A stretch of DNA of 47,215 nucleotides. It comes from Clostridiales bacterium. GTDB taxonomy: Bacteria; Bacillota; Clostridia; SK-Y3. Location: assembly GCA_030156665.1 (NCBI GenBank), contig JASGMB010000014.1, positions 1 to 47,215 of the forward strand. Direction: 5' to 3'. Positions within the stretch are counted from its first letter, which is position 1. Each line of letters opens with the position of its first letter. The position numbers were made by a program, and so were the translations under genes. The notes under the pieces are model-generated. The model saw only the letters and a list, made by a program, of their open reading frames with translations. It made no database searches and was not told the origin of the DNA. Below are positions 14,647 to 21,398 of this stretch, in pieces.

Positions 14647-15003
14647 TTGAAAATTAGAGAAGTATGTAACCTGTTGAATGCTCAAGTGCTTGCAAGAGAA
14701 GATCTTCTTGATAATGAAATCTATTCCGCATTTGGTTCGGATTTAATGAGCGACGTACTTACATTCGCTCATGGCAGGATGGCTTTGTTAACCGGTTTGA
14801 ACAGTCCTCAGGTTATTCGTACAGCAGAAATGAGCGATATTCCGTTAATTATATTTGTCAGAGGCAGAAACCTTTCGCAGAACATTATTAATATGGCTGT
14901 CGAGAGAAGCATTTGTTTGTTGGGAACGGAGTACATAATGTATGAAGCATGCGGGAAACTGTACGAGGCAGGTCTTCCACCGTGCACAAGGTTACACCCA
15001 TGA
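14647..15003 (+). CDS. DRTGG-domain protein
   Basis: 118 residues from a TTG six bases after GGAGGGG; a TTG at 14623 lies upstream of that site and is less likely. The chain KIREVCNLLNAQVLAREDLL, then SDLMSDVLTFAHGRMALLTG and ICLLGTEYIMYEACGKLYEAGL, is a stand-alone DRTGG domain, a fold also found in phosphotransacetylase and CBS proteins. In Clostridia such proteins sit beside an anti-sigma-like ATPase and NADH-dependent [FeFe] hydrogenase genes, and remnants of exactly these follow. Its stop overlaps the next start (ATGA, 15000-15003). Function unknown; probably ligand sensing. Confidence 0.75.
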   Translation: MKIREVCNLLNAQVLAREDLLDNEIYSAFGSDLMSDVLTFAHGRMALLTGLNSPQVIRTAEMSDIPLIIFVRGRNLSQNIINMAVERSICLLGTEYIMYEACGKLYEAGLPPCTRLHP

Positions 15004-15176
15004 AAGATAAATTGCTGGTAGAACATGCCTTTACAATTATACCTGGAAATTTTGAACTTGCGGGACTGGAACTAATTCTTTCAAACCATGAAAGAAACTG
15101 CCTTACATGTATAAGAAACTGGAAATGCGAACTGCAGGAGTTGGCTGAAAGCCTTGGAGTAGATAAAATACGTTAA
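15000..15176 (+). pseudogene. Deletion chimera: anti-sigma ATPase start joined to hydA interior
   Basis: The first 22 codons (MKDKLLVEHAFTIIPGNFEL) resemble the start of HATPase anti-sigma factor-like proteins that follow DRTGG genes. The rest, LELILSNHERNCLTC then NWKCELQELAESLGVDKIR, is the His-Cys3 [4Fe-4S] segment of an [FeFe] hydrogenase of the HndD/HydA type. The frame then stops. Everything between these two points, expected to include the remaining ATPase and NuoE/NuoF-type subunits, has been lost. Confidence 0.7.
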
Positions 15177-15177
15177 T

Positions 15178-15422
15178 GTTCAAGCAGTTTGATCCTGTGT
15201 TTGGCGATTCTACAGGTGCAGCCGTAATATTTGGTGCAAAAAGACTATATTAAATTGAAGGCCCAGGCAATTTATGAAGAAGACAGAAATCTCCCTATAA
15301 GGAAATCACATGAGAATCCGTCAGTTAAAAAACTTTATGACGAGTACCTTGGTGAACCAAACAGCCATAAAGCGCACCAACTGCTGCACACGCATTATAT
15401 TCCGAGAGAAAAATATTGCTAA
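15178..15422 (+). pseudogene. 3' remnants of an [FeFe] hydrogenase
   Basis: Two further pieces of the hydrogenase follow in different frames. Near 15181-15237 one reads FDPVFGDSTGAAVIFGA, matching the L2-type H-cluster motif region. From 15234 another reads DYIKLKAQAIYEEDRNLPIR, then KSHENPSVKKLYDEYLGEP and HTHYIPREKYC, the iron-hydrogenase small-subunit domain at the end of the protein. The cysteine-bearing H-cluster motifs themselves are missing, so no active enzyme can be made. Confidence 0.8.
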
Positions 15423-15451
15423 TTTTTTACTTTAACTGGAGTAGGCTTGGA

Positions 15452-15868
15452 ATGATAGATGAAAATAAGGGCATTTATTCAATAGGTACAGTTGCTTCTT
15501 TTATTGCGGAACATCCTGAAATTCTAAGGGTATGGGAACGAAATAATCTTATCAGACCCGGAAGAATTAATGGAAGAAGATATTATTCCAATAATGATTT
15601 ATTGAGGCTTAAGTTCATTAAATATTTAATTGATGCAAAAGGGCTTAATATAGCAGGGGTAAAAGCAATAATAGATATGTATCCTTGCTGGTTTAAGGGA
15701 GACTGCAAGGGGGGAGCACTAGAAAACAGAGGTATACCAATAAATCCTGTAAAACCATGTTGGAAGTTACAGGATACATTTTGCATAATTTCTTATGATA
15801 TTTCCGAAGAATGCATAGTAATTAACAATGATATTAAGGACCAGGATCATACCAATGGATATATGTGA
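15452..15868 (+). CDS. MerR-family transcriptional regulator
   Basis: 138 residues from the ATG at 15452. The N-terminal winged helix reads YSIGTVASFIAEHPEILRVW then GRINGRRYYSNNDLLRLKFI (residues 8-60), a MerR domain of the HspR/GlnR-like type. The C-terminus is short and holds spaced cysteines (YPCWFKGDC, PCWKLQDTFC) that could bind metal or an iron-sulfur cluster. A TTG at 15416 in frame would overlap the hydrogenase remnant. It ends 50 bases before a strong promoter for the MBL operon and may control it, which is inference. Confidence 0.8.
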   Translation: MIDENKGIYSIGTVASFIAEHPEILRVWERNNLIRPGRINGRRYYSNNDLLRLKFIKYLIDAKGLNIAGVKAIIDMYPCWFKGDCKGGALENRGIPINPVKPCWKLQDTFCIISYDISEECIVINNDIKDQDHTNGYM

Positions 15869-15918
15869 ATATATGAGTACTTGCCACATATGTAGATAGA
15901 TTATATGCTATGTAGCGA

Positions 15919-15947
15919 TTGACAGACTGGTGAAAGATTGCTATTAT
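15919..15947 (+). promoter_or_regulatory. Promoter of the MBL-radical SAM-IscU-Mrp operon
   Basis: TTGACA (15919-15924), 17 bases, TATTAT (15942-15947). Just upstream the heptamer TATGTAG occurs twice (15894-15900 and 15909-15915), a possible site for the MerR regulator encoded before it. The spacer is 17 bases, not the 19-20 typical of classical MerR-activated promoters. Confidence 0.65.
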
Positions 15948-15960
15948 TTTGATAGATTAA

Positions 15961-15987
15961 ATGGGCAAAAGCCCATAATTATTTTTT
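15961..15987 (+). terminator. Hairpin with U tract directly after the promoter
   Basis: ATGGGC (15961-15966), loop AAAA, GCCCAT (15971-15976), then AATTATTTTTT. It can end the MerR transcript, but it also lies within the first few bases transcribed from the 15919 promoter, so it may attenuate the next operon. Confidence 0.7.
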
Positions 15988-16017
15988 GGTTTACAAAACA
16001 ATTGGAGTGATATTACT

Positions 16018-16848
16018 TTGTTAAAAGTACATATTCTTACTGATGATAGAGTTAGGAAACGTGGAATACTTGCAGAACATGGGCTATCTCTTTGGATTGA
16101 AAAGGATGACAAAAGAATTCTATTTGACACGGGGCAATCTTCTGTATTTTGCCATAATGCTAATGCAATGGGTATTGACCTTGGACAAACAGAGTATATT
16201 ATACTGAGCCATGGGCATTATGACCACTGCGGCGGACTTGTTTATTTCCCATGGACAGGCAAGTTTCCAAAAATATTTGCTCATCCTGAGGCTTTCCTGA
16301 AAAAATATTCTGCTATTGATAGCAACGAGCCGCATAAGGAAATCGGCTTGCCTTGGAATCCAGCAGATTACGGCAATATTATGGAAAAGGTTGTTTATAA
16401 TAATAAACACACGCGGTTGGCTGAAGGAATCAGCATATGCGGTGAGATTCCAAGTTCTACTGATTTCGAAGGTATTCCTAAAGGATTTTATATTGAGAAG
16501 GAAGGAAAACTGTCCAGAGATATGATGTTGGATGAGCAGATGCTGGTAGTGGAACAAGGCGGAAAACTTTTTGTATTCTTAGGGTGCAGTCACCCTGGAG
16601 TTGTCAATAGTCTTAAATATACATTGAAGCTCTTTCCTGATAAAGAGATCCATGCACTAGTTGCAGGGATGCATCTTGAGAATGTGAGTACTTTACGCCT
16701 GCAAATGACAATCCAGTACATACTTGATATGGATATCCAGAAAGTTATTCCTCTACACTGCACGGGGCTTGGAGCAATGTGTGAGATGAAACGCTTTCTA
16801 GGTGACCGCTGTCTTACCCTGTGTGCAGGAGATACAATAGAATTCTGA
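16018..16848 (+). CDS. MBL-fold metallo-hydrolase
   Basis: 276 residues of the metallo-beta-lactamase fold. The metal motif SHGHYDHCGGL lies at about residues 64-74 and later ligands are seen in GCSHPGVVN, AGMHL and PLHCTG. This arrangement (with a Cys/His rich second half) resembles the family annotated as beta-ribofuranosylaminobenzene-phosphate synthase-like hydrolases. It starts at TTG, seven bases after GGAGTGA. It is the first gene of an operon with a radical SAM maturase, an IscU-like scaffold and an Mrp-type ATPase. The substrate is unknown. Confidence 0.85.
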   Translation: MLKVHILTDDRVRKRGILAEHGLSLWIEKDDKRILFDTGQSSVFCHNANAMGIDLGQTEYIILSHGHYDHCGGLVYFPWTGKFPKIFAHPEAFLKKYSAIDSNEPHKEIGLPWNPADYGNIMEKVVYNNKHTRLAEGISICGEIPSSTDFEGIPKGFYIEKEGKLSRDMMLDEQMLVVEQGGKLFVFLGCSHPGVVNSLKYTLKLFPDKEIHALVAGMHLENVSTLRLQMTIQYILDMDIQKVIPLHCTGLGAMCEMKRFLGDRCLTLCAGDTIEF

Positions 16849-16874
16849 TTTTTACATAGAAGGAATTGAGATGA

Positions 16875-18247
16875 ATGGTTCATACATTTACAATGAATGG
16901 CTATAATTTTGCAGTTGATGGAAACAGTGGAAGCATTCATGTACTTGATGATATAAGCTATCAGTTACTCTCAAGTATGCAGGAACTGGTTCCGCTAAAT
17001 GATGTAATTAAGCATTTCAATACAAGATATTCTTATAAAGAAATAAAGGAAGCTTATGACGAAATTAAATCCTTGAAAGAGCAGGGTCTTCTTTTTTCCA
17101 TTCCACAAAATATTGAGGAAATGGTTTTAGCAAAAAAAGATGCCGATAGTATAAAAGCCTTGTGTTTGCATGTATCTCACGACTGCAACTTAAGTTGTGA
17201 ATATTGCTTTGCTTCCAAAGGAGACTATAAAAGTGGCCGCAGGTTAATGACAAAGGATATTGCCTTGAAGGCTGTAGATTATCTTGTATCGAATTCTAGC
17301 TACAGGCATAACATTGAAATTGACTTTTCGGCGGAGAACCTTTAATGAACTTTGGTACGGTCAAAGAGGTTGTTGCCTATGCAAGAGAGCTTGAAAATAA
17401 AACCGGGAAGAAGTTCTATTTTACCATTACGACAAATGGAACTCTGCTTGACGAAGAAAAAATTAACTTTATCAATGAGTATATGGATAATGTAGTTATC
17501 AGTATTGACGGAAGGAAAGAAGTCCATGACTCCATCCGGTATGACAGGGCGGGAAGAGGTACCTATGACAGAATTGTGCCTCTTGCACAAAAGCTTGTCG
17601 CTGGAAGAAACGAAAAGAGCTATTTTGTTCGAGGTACATTTACTTCCAGGAACAAAGACTTTTCCAAAGACGTAATGCATCTGGCAGCCCTTGGCTTCAG
17701 GAAAATCTCGGTTGAGCCAGTTGTTGGCTCGGGAGATGAATTGTTTATTAAAGAACAGGATATTCCGGATATTCTCAATGAATATGAAAAGTTTGCGGCA
17801 GAATATTTAAAATGCCTGCAGGAAGGCAGCAGCTTCCGATTTTATCACTTCAACTTGAACTTGTATGAAGGACCCTGTGTATATAAAAGAGTAACTGCTT
17901 GTGGAGCAGGCTTTGAATACCTGGCGGTATCACCGGAGGGGTATTTATATCCCTGTCATCAGTTTGTAGGTCAAAAGGAATTTATTATGGGGGATGTGTT
18001 TGAAGGTATCAGTAATGAAAAGCTTAAAGAAAGCTTTAAAAATAATAATATCCTTACAAAAGAAAAATGCAGAGATTGTTGGGCAAAACTATTCTGCTCG
18101 GGAGGATGCCATGCAAACGCCTGGTATTCAAACGGGAGTATACTTAAGCCAAATGAAATTGCATGTACGCTTCAAAAGAAAAGAATTGAGTGTGCCATCA
18201 TGATACAGGCTTTGCGGCATGCTGAAAGTGGTATTCAACTTAATTAA
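16875..18247 (+). pseudogene. SCIFF-maturase-like radical SAM protein with one frameshift
   Basis: Two frames together give about 457 residues matching the thioether-forming SCIFF peptide maturases along their whole length. An N-terminal precursor-recognition domain (MVHTFTMNGYNFAVDGNSGS) is followed by the SAM-cluster motif CNLSCEYC near residue 99, and then by a C-terminal SPASM-type domain with cysteines in GPCVYKRVTACG, YPCHQFVG and CRDCWAKLFCSGGC. At 17325-17328 a run of four T's replaces five, turning the expected DFFGGEPLMNF into DFSAENL plus stop; the second frame resumes at PLMNF. Everything else is intact, so this is either a recent mutation, a phase-variable T run, or a sequencing error. 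No SCIFF-like precursor gene is seen nearby. Confidence 0.85.
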
Positions 18248-18270
18248 ATCTTATTAAGGAAGTGGGTTTT

Positions 18271-18660
18271 ATGTATGACGAGATGTATACCGATACGGTG
18301 ATTGAGCATTTCATGTGTCCCAGAAATGTAGGAAGTATGAATGATGCAGATGGAGAAGGAACAATCGGTGATCCCGGTTGTGGGGATTCAATGACTATAT
18401 ACATTAAAGTAAGGAACGAAATTATTGAAGATATCAGTTTCCTTGTTTTTGGTTGTGCTGCTGCAATAGCGACAAGCAGTATGACAACCGAGCTGGCTAA
18501 AGGCAAGACAATAGAGGAAGCGATGAAAATAACTGAAGATGATATTGTAGAGGCATTAGGCGGTCTGCCTGAGAACAAGAAACACTGTTCAAATCTTGGT
18601 GTAAAAGCTTTAAGAAGTGCTATTGAAAATTACTATAGTAGAAAAGTTCTCAACAAATAA
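18271..18660 (+). CDS. IscU/NifU-type iron-sulfur scaffold
   Basis: 129 residues of the NifU N-terminal/IscU family, which assembles [2Fe-2S] and [4Fe-4S] clusters from cysteine-derived sulfur. The three ligand cysteines are present in DPGCGDSM, FLVFGCAAA and KKHCSNLG. The ATG at 18271 lies 11 bases behind AAGGAAG; the GTG at 18262 is too close to that site. It lies 23 bases after the radical SAM gene and 32 bases before the Mrp fragment and likely served to load clusters for that operon. Confidence 0.9.
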   Translation: MYDEMYTDTVIEHFMCPRNVGSMNDADGEGTIGDPGCGDSMTIYIKVRNEIIEDISFLVFGCAAAIATSSMTTELAKGKTIEEAMKITEDDIVEALGGLPENKKHCSNLGVKALRSAIENYYSRKVLNK

Positions 18661-18692
18661 TTTATCATTTATTAAATGGAGGAGTGGAGAAA

Positions 18693-19106
18693 ATGAAGCA
18701 AGCTTCAGAAAAGAACAGAAAAAACGGATGTCCGGGGGAAGAAAAGTGTAATCTTGAGGATTTCAGATGTGAAACGCATGAACTAAATGATATTAAGAGG
18801 ACAGTAGCTGTTTTAAGTGGTAAGGGTGGCGTAGGTAAGTCCCTTGTGACGTCCCTGCTAGGTGTTATGATGAGGAGAAAAGGTTATAACATTGGTATAC
18901 TGGATGCAGATATTACCGGCCCTTCTATCCCCAAGGTATTTGGTGCTGATGATTACAGGGCTGATACCAGTGAATTCGGTATATATCCTGCCAGGACACA
19001 AAACGATATTAAAATCATGTCTATCAACCTACTACTGGAAAAGAACGATGCACCGGTAATATGGAGAGGACCGCTAAAGGATTATATTTTCTTATGGGGT
19101 TTATAA
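18693..19106 (+). pseudogene. 5' half of an Mrp/NBP35-type iron-sulfur carrier ATPase
   Basis: About 137 residues starting at ATG 18693 behind GGAGGAG. An N-terminal cysteine-bearing extension (NGCPGEEKC) is followed by Walker A LSGGKGGVGKS-type sequence (LSGKGGVGKSLVTSLLG) and LDADITGPSIPKVFG, typical of Mrp/ApbC. The protein breaks after VIWRGPL, losing the central DLPPGTGD segment and the CxxC dimer cluster site that carry out cluster transfer. It runs directly into a thioesterase fragment in another frame. Confidence 0.85.
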
Positions 19107-19236
19107 CAGTCTTGACAAAAGCCTCATAGCCACAGGGGAAACAGCTCATGCATGGACGGATAAAAATTTGAAGCCTCTTAATCTTGAGAAAAGACTACCG
19201 GAATTATATGAAGGATTAAAGAGGATAGTAATCTGA
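19078..19236 (+). pseudogene. 3' remnant of an acyl-CoA thioesterase (YbgC type)
   Basis: From 19078 the frame reads RIIFSYGVYNSLDKSLIATG, then ETAHAWTDKNLKPLNLEKR and ends LPELYEGLKRIVI. This is the last strand and tail of hot-dog-fold thioesterases (4-hydroxybenzoyl-CoA thioesterase/YbgC family). The catalytic N-terminal part is missing; the start of the piece overlaps the truncated Mrp gene. Confidence 0.7.
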
Positions 19237-19238
19237 AT

Positions 19239-19370
19239 AAAGGTCAATGCTTTGGAATGATTAAAATTGGTTTAGGAACAGAAATCGTTATGCCCTATAG
19301 TGTAGAAATTAAAATAAAACCCCGAGACAGGGTCAAAGCAAGTGAATCAGTTATTGAAACAGTAAAATGA
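19239..19370 (+). pseudogene. 3' remnant resembling phosphatidylserine decarboxylase
   Basis: The frame from about 19239 reads KGQCFGMIKIGLGTEIVMPY, then SVEIKIKPRDRVKASESVIE. This matches the C-terminal lipoyl-like end of phosphatidylserine decarboxylase (FGMIxFGS..., then VKxGDRVKAGETVI). The expected glycines of the last motif are partly replaced, consistent with decay. No self-cleavage GST-type motif is present. Confidence 0.5.
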
Positions 19371-19373
19371 TAT

Positions 19374-19471
19374 ATCGATAACCAATGTCTAAATTTAAAA
19401 TAAATTAATGTAGTTATCGATGAAATTAACCAACTTTAAATCATAATATTTAGCTATGAAGTTGGTTAATT
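19374..19471. repeat. Two-hairpin intergenic element, copy 1
   Basis: ATCGATAAC (19374-19382) and GTTATCGAT (19413-19421) enclose 30 bases. The box GTTATCGATGAAATT leads into a second perfect 13-bp stem, AATTAACCAACTT (19424-19436) with AAGTTGGTTAATT (19459-19471). The same design is found at 26949-27044. Confidence 0.7.
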
Positions 19472-19534
19472 ATAAGCGCAGCATTTTGGTCACTGCGAGA
19501 GGTTTACAATTTATGAAGCCAAGGATGGGAAAAA

Positions 19535-20365
19535 TTAAATGCTAAAATTATTAGCCTTCAAATAATTTCTTGCTCTAATCTTAATAATATCAATGTATTG
19601 CTTGTAAAAATCACCTAGAAAATCAGGATAAATGTAACATAGATTGTTTAGAAAGCTATCTATATAGTCGTTGCTGACATTTTGTATATCTGATAAAGGC
19701 TGAAGAAAATAACTTGCATATTGCCTTCCATATTTTTCTACAAATTTCTGCAAATAATAATCAAAATCAAAAGATGATTTATTGTCTTTAGTATGTTTAA
19801 GCTGATTAAAAAGTTGTTGTGCTATATGTAACTTTATATTGATGTCATTTATTTCCATATCAATACCAAGCGGGTCAATAGTAAAATTTGATATATCAAA
19901 AGATGCAGTATTATCAATCTTATAAATAAAATTTTCAGATGTTAATACAATCTCAAATGAATCACGTTCATTGAACATACAATATAATGCCTTAAACTTA
20001 AAGAAATCCTGCCAATTTGCAACGTCATTCTCTAAGATGAAATTAAAGTCTATATTTTCATTAATAATGTCTAAATATTCGATACCTGCAATATATTCAG
20101 TATTAAAGTATGGCCTTTTTTCTTCTGGACTTATGCTGAAAAGCTTCACATAAGGAACTTTAATACCCATTGCATTACTGAGTTTACTATATGAGGATAT
20201 TTCATAATTCAAAAATTCAAATTGTGGATAAAAAACACCAGAATTAGCAGAATCCAAAGAAAAAAGGGCAAAAAATCCCTGTGAAATTAAGTTATCCACA
20301 ATATTTGTTTTTATGAATATATGAATGTTCCTCCTGTTCTTTGATAATTTAATGATTGATTTCAC
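19535..20365 (-). CDS. Uncharacterised protein with HipA-like kinase features
   Basis: 276 residues, strongly AT-rich codons. The order of motifs resembles the HipA/PI3K-like kinase fold: LSNAMGIKVPYVKLF where an N-lobe helix and strand are expected, a hinge-like YFNTEYIAGIEYL near residue 90, then FKALYCMFNERDSFEIVLTS and YKIDNTASFDIS, comparable to the catalytic and metal-binding loops. The catalytic Asp/Asn pattern is not clean, so it may be inactive. A possible start is the ATG at 20365; the ribosome binding site is poor. It is an orphan between eroded genes and a transposase remnant, which suggests horizontal arrival. Confidence 0.5.
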   Translation of the reverse strand: MKSIIKLSKNRRNIHIFIKTNIVDNLISQGFFALFSLDSANSGVFYPQFEFLNYEISSYSKLSNAMGIKVPYVKLFSISPEEKRPYFNTEYIAGIEYLDIINENIDFNFILENDVANWQDFFKFKALYCMFNERDSFEIVLTSENFIYKIDNTASFDISNFTIDPLGIDMEINDINIKLHIAQQLFNQLKHTKDNKSSFDFDYYLQKFVEKYGRQYASYFLQPLSDIQNVSNDYIDSFLNNLCYIYPDFLGDFYKQYIDIIKIRARNYLKANNFSI

Positions 20366-20447
20366 TGCAATAACTCATTTTTATTAAGTTCTGCTTATAA
20401 ATATACAGTGAATGCACCTTTATAAGACCTAAAAGCAGTATAATTAT

Positions 20448-20610
20448 TCACAAGCCAGCTACTCGTAAATTGTTTAAGGTATAGTTCTCTTTACCTTCTC
20501 CGAAAAAGCGTTCTACAGAAGTTCTCTCATTTTTGGCATTTGTACACCAACTAGAGAGCCCATTGGGCAATTCGCTTTACCGCAAGTATGGGGGCATAAT
20601 TTTGCCGTGA
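20448..20610 (-). mobile_element. 3' remnant of a DDE transposase
   Basis: On the minus strand the frame ending at 20448 reads TNAKNERTSVERFFGEGKEN and YTLNNLRVAGL. RTSVERFFG is the conserved region around the catalytic glutamate of IS1182/ISNCY-like transposases. A neighbouring frame upstream reads GKANCPMGSLVG, fitting the cysteine motif that precedes it. Frameshifts and the missing N-terminal two thirds make it inactive. It marks the boundary between the eroded region and the zapA core. Confidence 0.65.
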
Positions 20611-20651
20611 GCTTAAAGTAAAAAAACCTATTTTTTTTTAGTAACATATAG

Positions 20652-20657
20652 TATAAT
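20652..20657 (+). promoter_or_regulatory. Possible -10 element for zapA
   Basis: TATAAT at 20652-20657 in the gap before zapA; no matching -35 is evident (the spacer region is a T run). The rest of 20611-20774 holds no gene. Confidence 0.35.
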
Positions 20658-20774
20658 AAAATTAAAACACATAAAAATTGCTTCCTATTTATTTAAAATT
20701 AAAATTTGTTAAAAGAAAATGTATTTTTTAAATTCACTAGAGATAACATGAAGGTATAGTAAGGGGAGTCAGTT

Positions 20775-21221
20775 ATGGCATCAAGGAATAAGGTGAATGT
20801 TAGAATTAACGGTAAAGATTATACAATCGTCGGTATAGAAACAGAAGAATATATTCAAAAAGTGGCACTTTATATAGATAAGAAAATGAATCAAATTATC
20901 AGCTCCAATAATAAATTAAGTACTTCTATGGCTGCGGTACTTACAGCAATTAATGTAGGCGATGATTACTTTAAATGTCTTGATGCTATGGATAATCTTC
21001 AGAATCAACTTCAGCAATGTACACAAGAGTTAGATGAGAGTAATGCACAATTGCACCAATATAAAAAAGAAAACGAAGCATTAAAACAAGAAGTGCAGCA
21101 GCTGCGAATTGAATTGGTGAAAAAAGAAACTGAACTAAATGATTTTATAAATACTTTTGACCATTCTGCGAGAGATAATACAGTAAAAATTGATAATGTT
21201 CGCAAAGTTAGAGCGAAATAA
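20775..21221 (+). CDS. zapA: Cell division protein ZapA
   Basis: 148 residues. The N-terminal globular domain (NKVNVRINGKDYTIVGIETEE, truncated here to its core NVRINGKDYTIVG) and LSTSMAAVLTAINVGDDYF are typical; the C-terminus is a long coiled coil rich in Q, E and K. ZapA bundles FtsZ protofilaments at the division site. The ATG follows AAGGGGAG. In Clostridia zapA often lies between pheT and a U32 peptidase gene; here eroded foreign-looking DNA stands on its left while the U32 gene is still on its right. Confidence 0.93.
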   Translation: MASRNKVNVRINGKDYTIVGIETEEYIQKVALYIDKKMNQIISSNNKLSTSMAAVLTAINVGDDYFKCLDAMDNLQNQLQQCTQELDESNAQLHQYKKENEALKQEVQQLRIELVKKETELNDFINTFDHSARDNTVKIDNVRKVRAK

Positions 21222-21222
21222 A

Positions 21223-21385
21223 AGAATCTTCGATTCTAAACCTCGGGCATAGAGCCCGAGATATTTATCAAGGTAGATTCTCTTGAAACTTTATGCGGCA
21301 TTCATCCTGACCCACAAGGTGTCAGATTTTCTGCCGCAGTCGTCAAAAACTAAAGTACCGGTTAATTTAACTGGTACTTTTAATT
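21223..21385 (+). ncRNA. Run of five hairpins behind zapA, ending in a terminator
   Basis: In 160 bases five stems follow each other: AGAATC/GATTCT (21223-21237), CTCGGGC/GCCCGAG (21242-21260), TCAAG/CTTGA (21268-21286), TGCGGCA/TGCCGCA (21294-21338) enclosing CTGAC/GTCAG, and AAAGTACC/GGTACTTT (21352-21380) with a T-rich tail. The last is an intrinsic terminator. The rest could be a small structured RNA or leader of the 21399 gene. It does not show the clear single-rod shape of 6S RNA, which lies behind zapA in enterobacteria. Confidence 0.45.
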
Positions 21386-21398
21386 TAGGAGTAATAAT

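Noticed and set aside
15868-16875. SCIFF-like precursor peptide next to the radical SAM maturase
   Set aside because: No short cysteine-rich frame with a ribosome binding site lies directly before or after the maturase.
21223-21385. 6S RNA behind zapA
   Set aside because: The stems are separate hairpins; the long closing stem and large central bubble of 6S RNA are not seen, so only an unnamed structured RNA is proposed.
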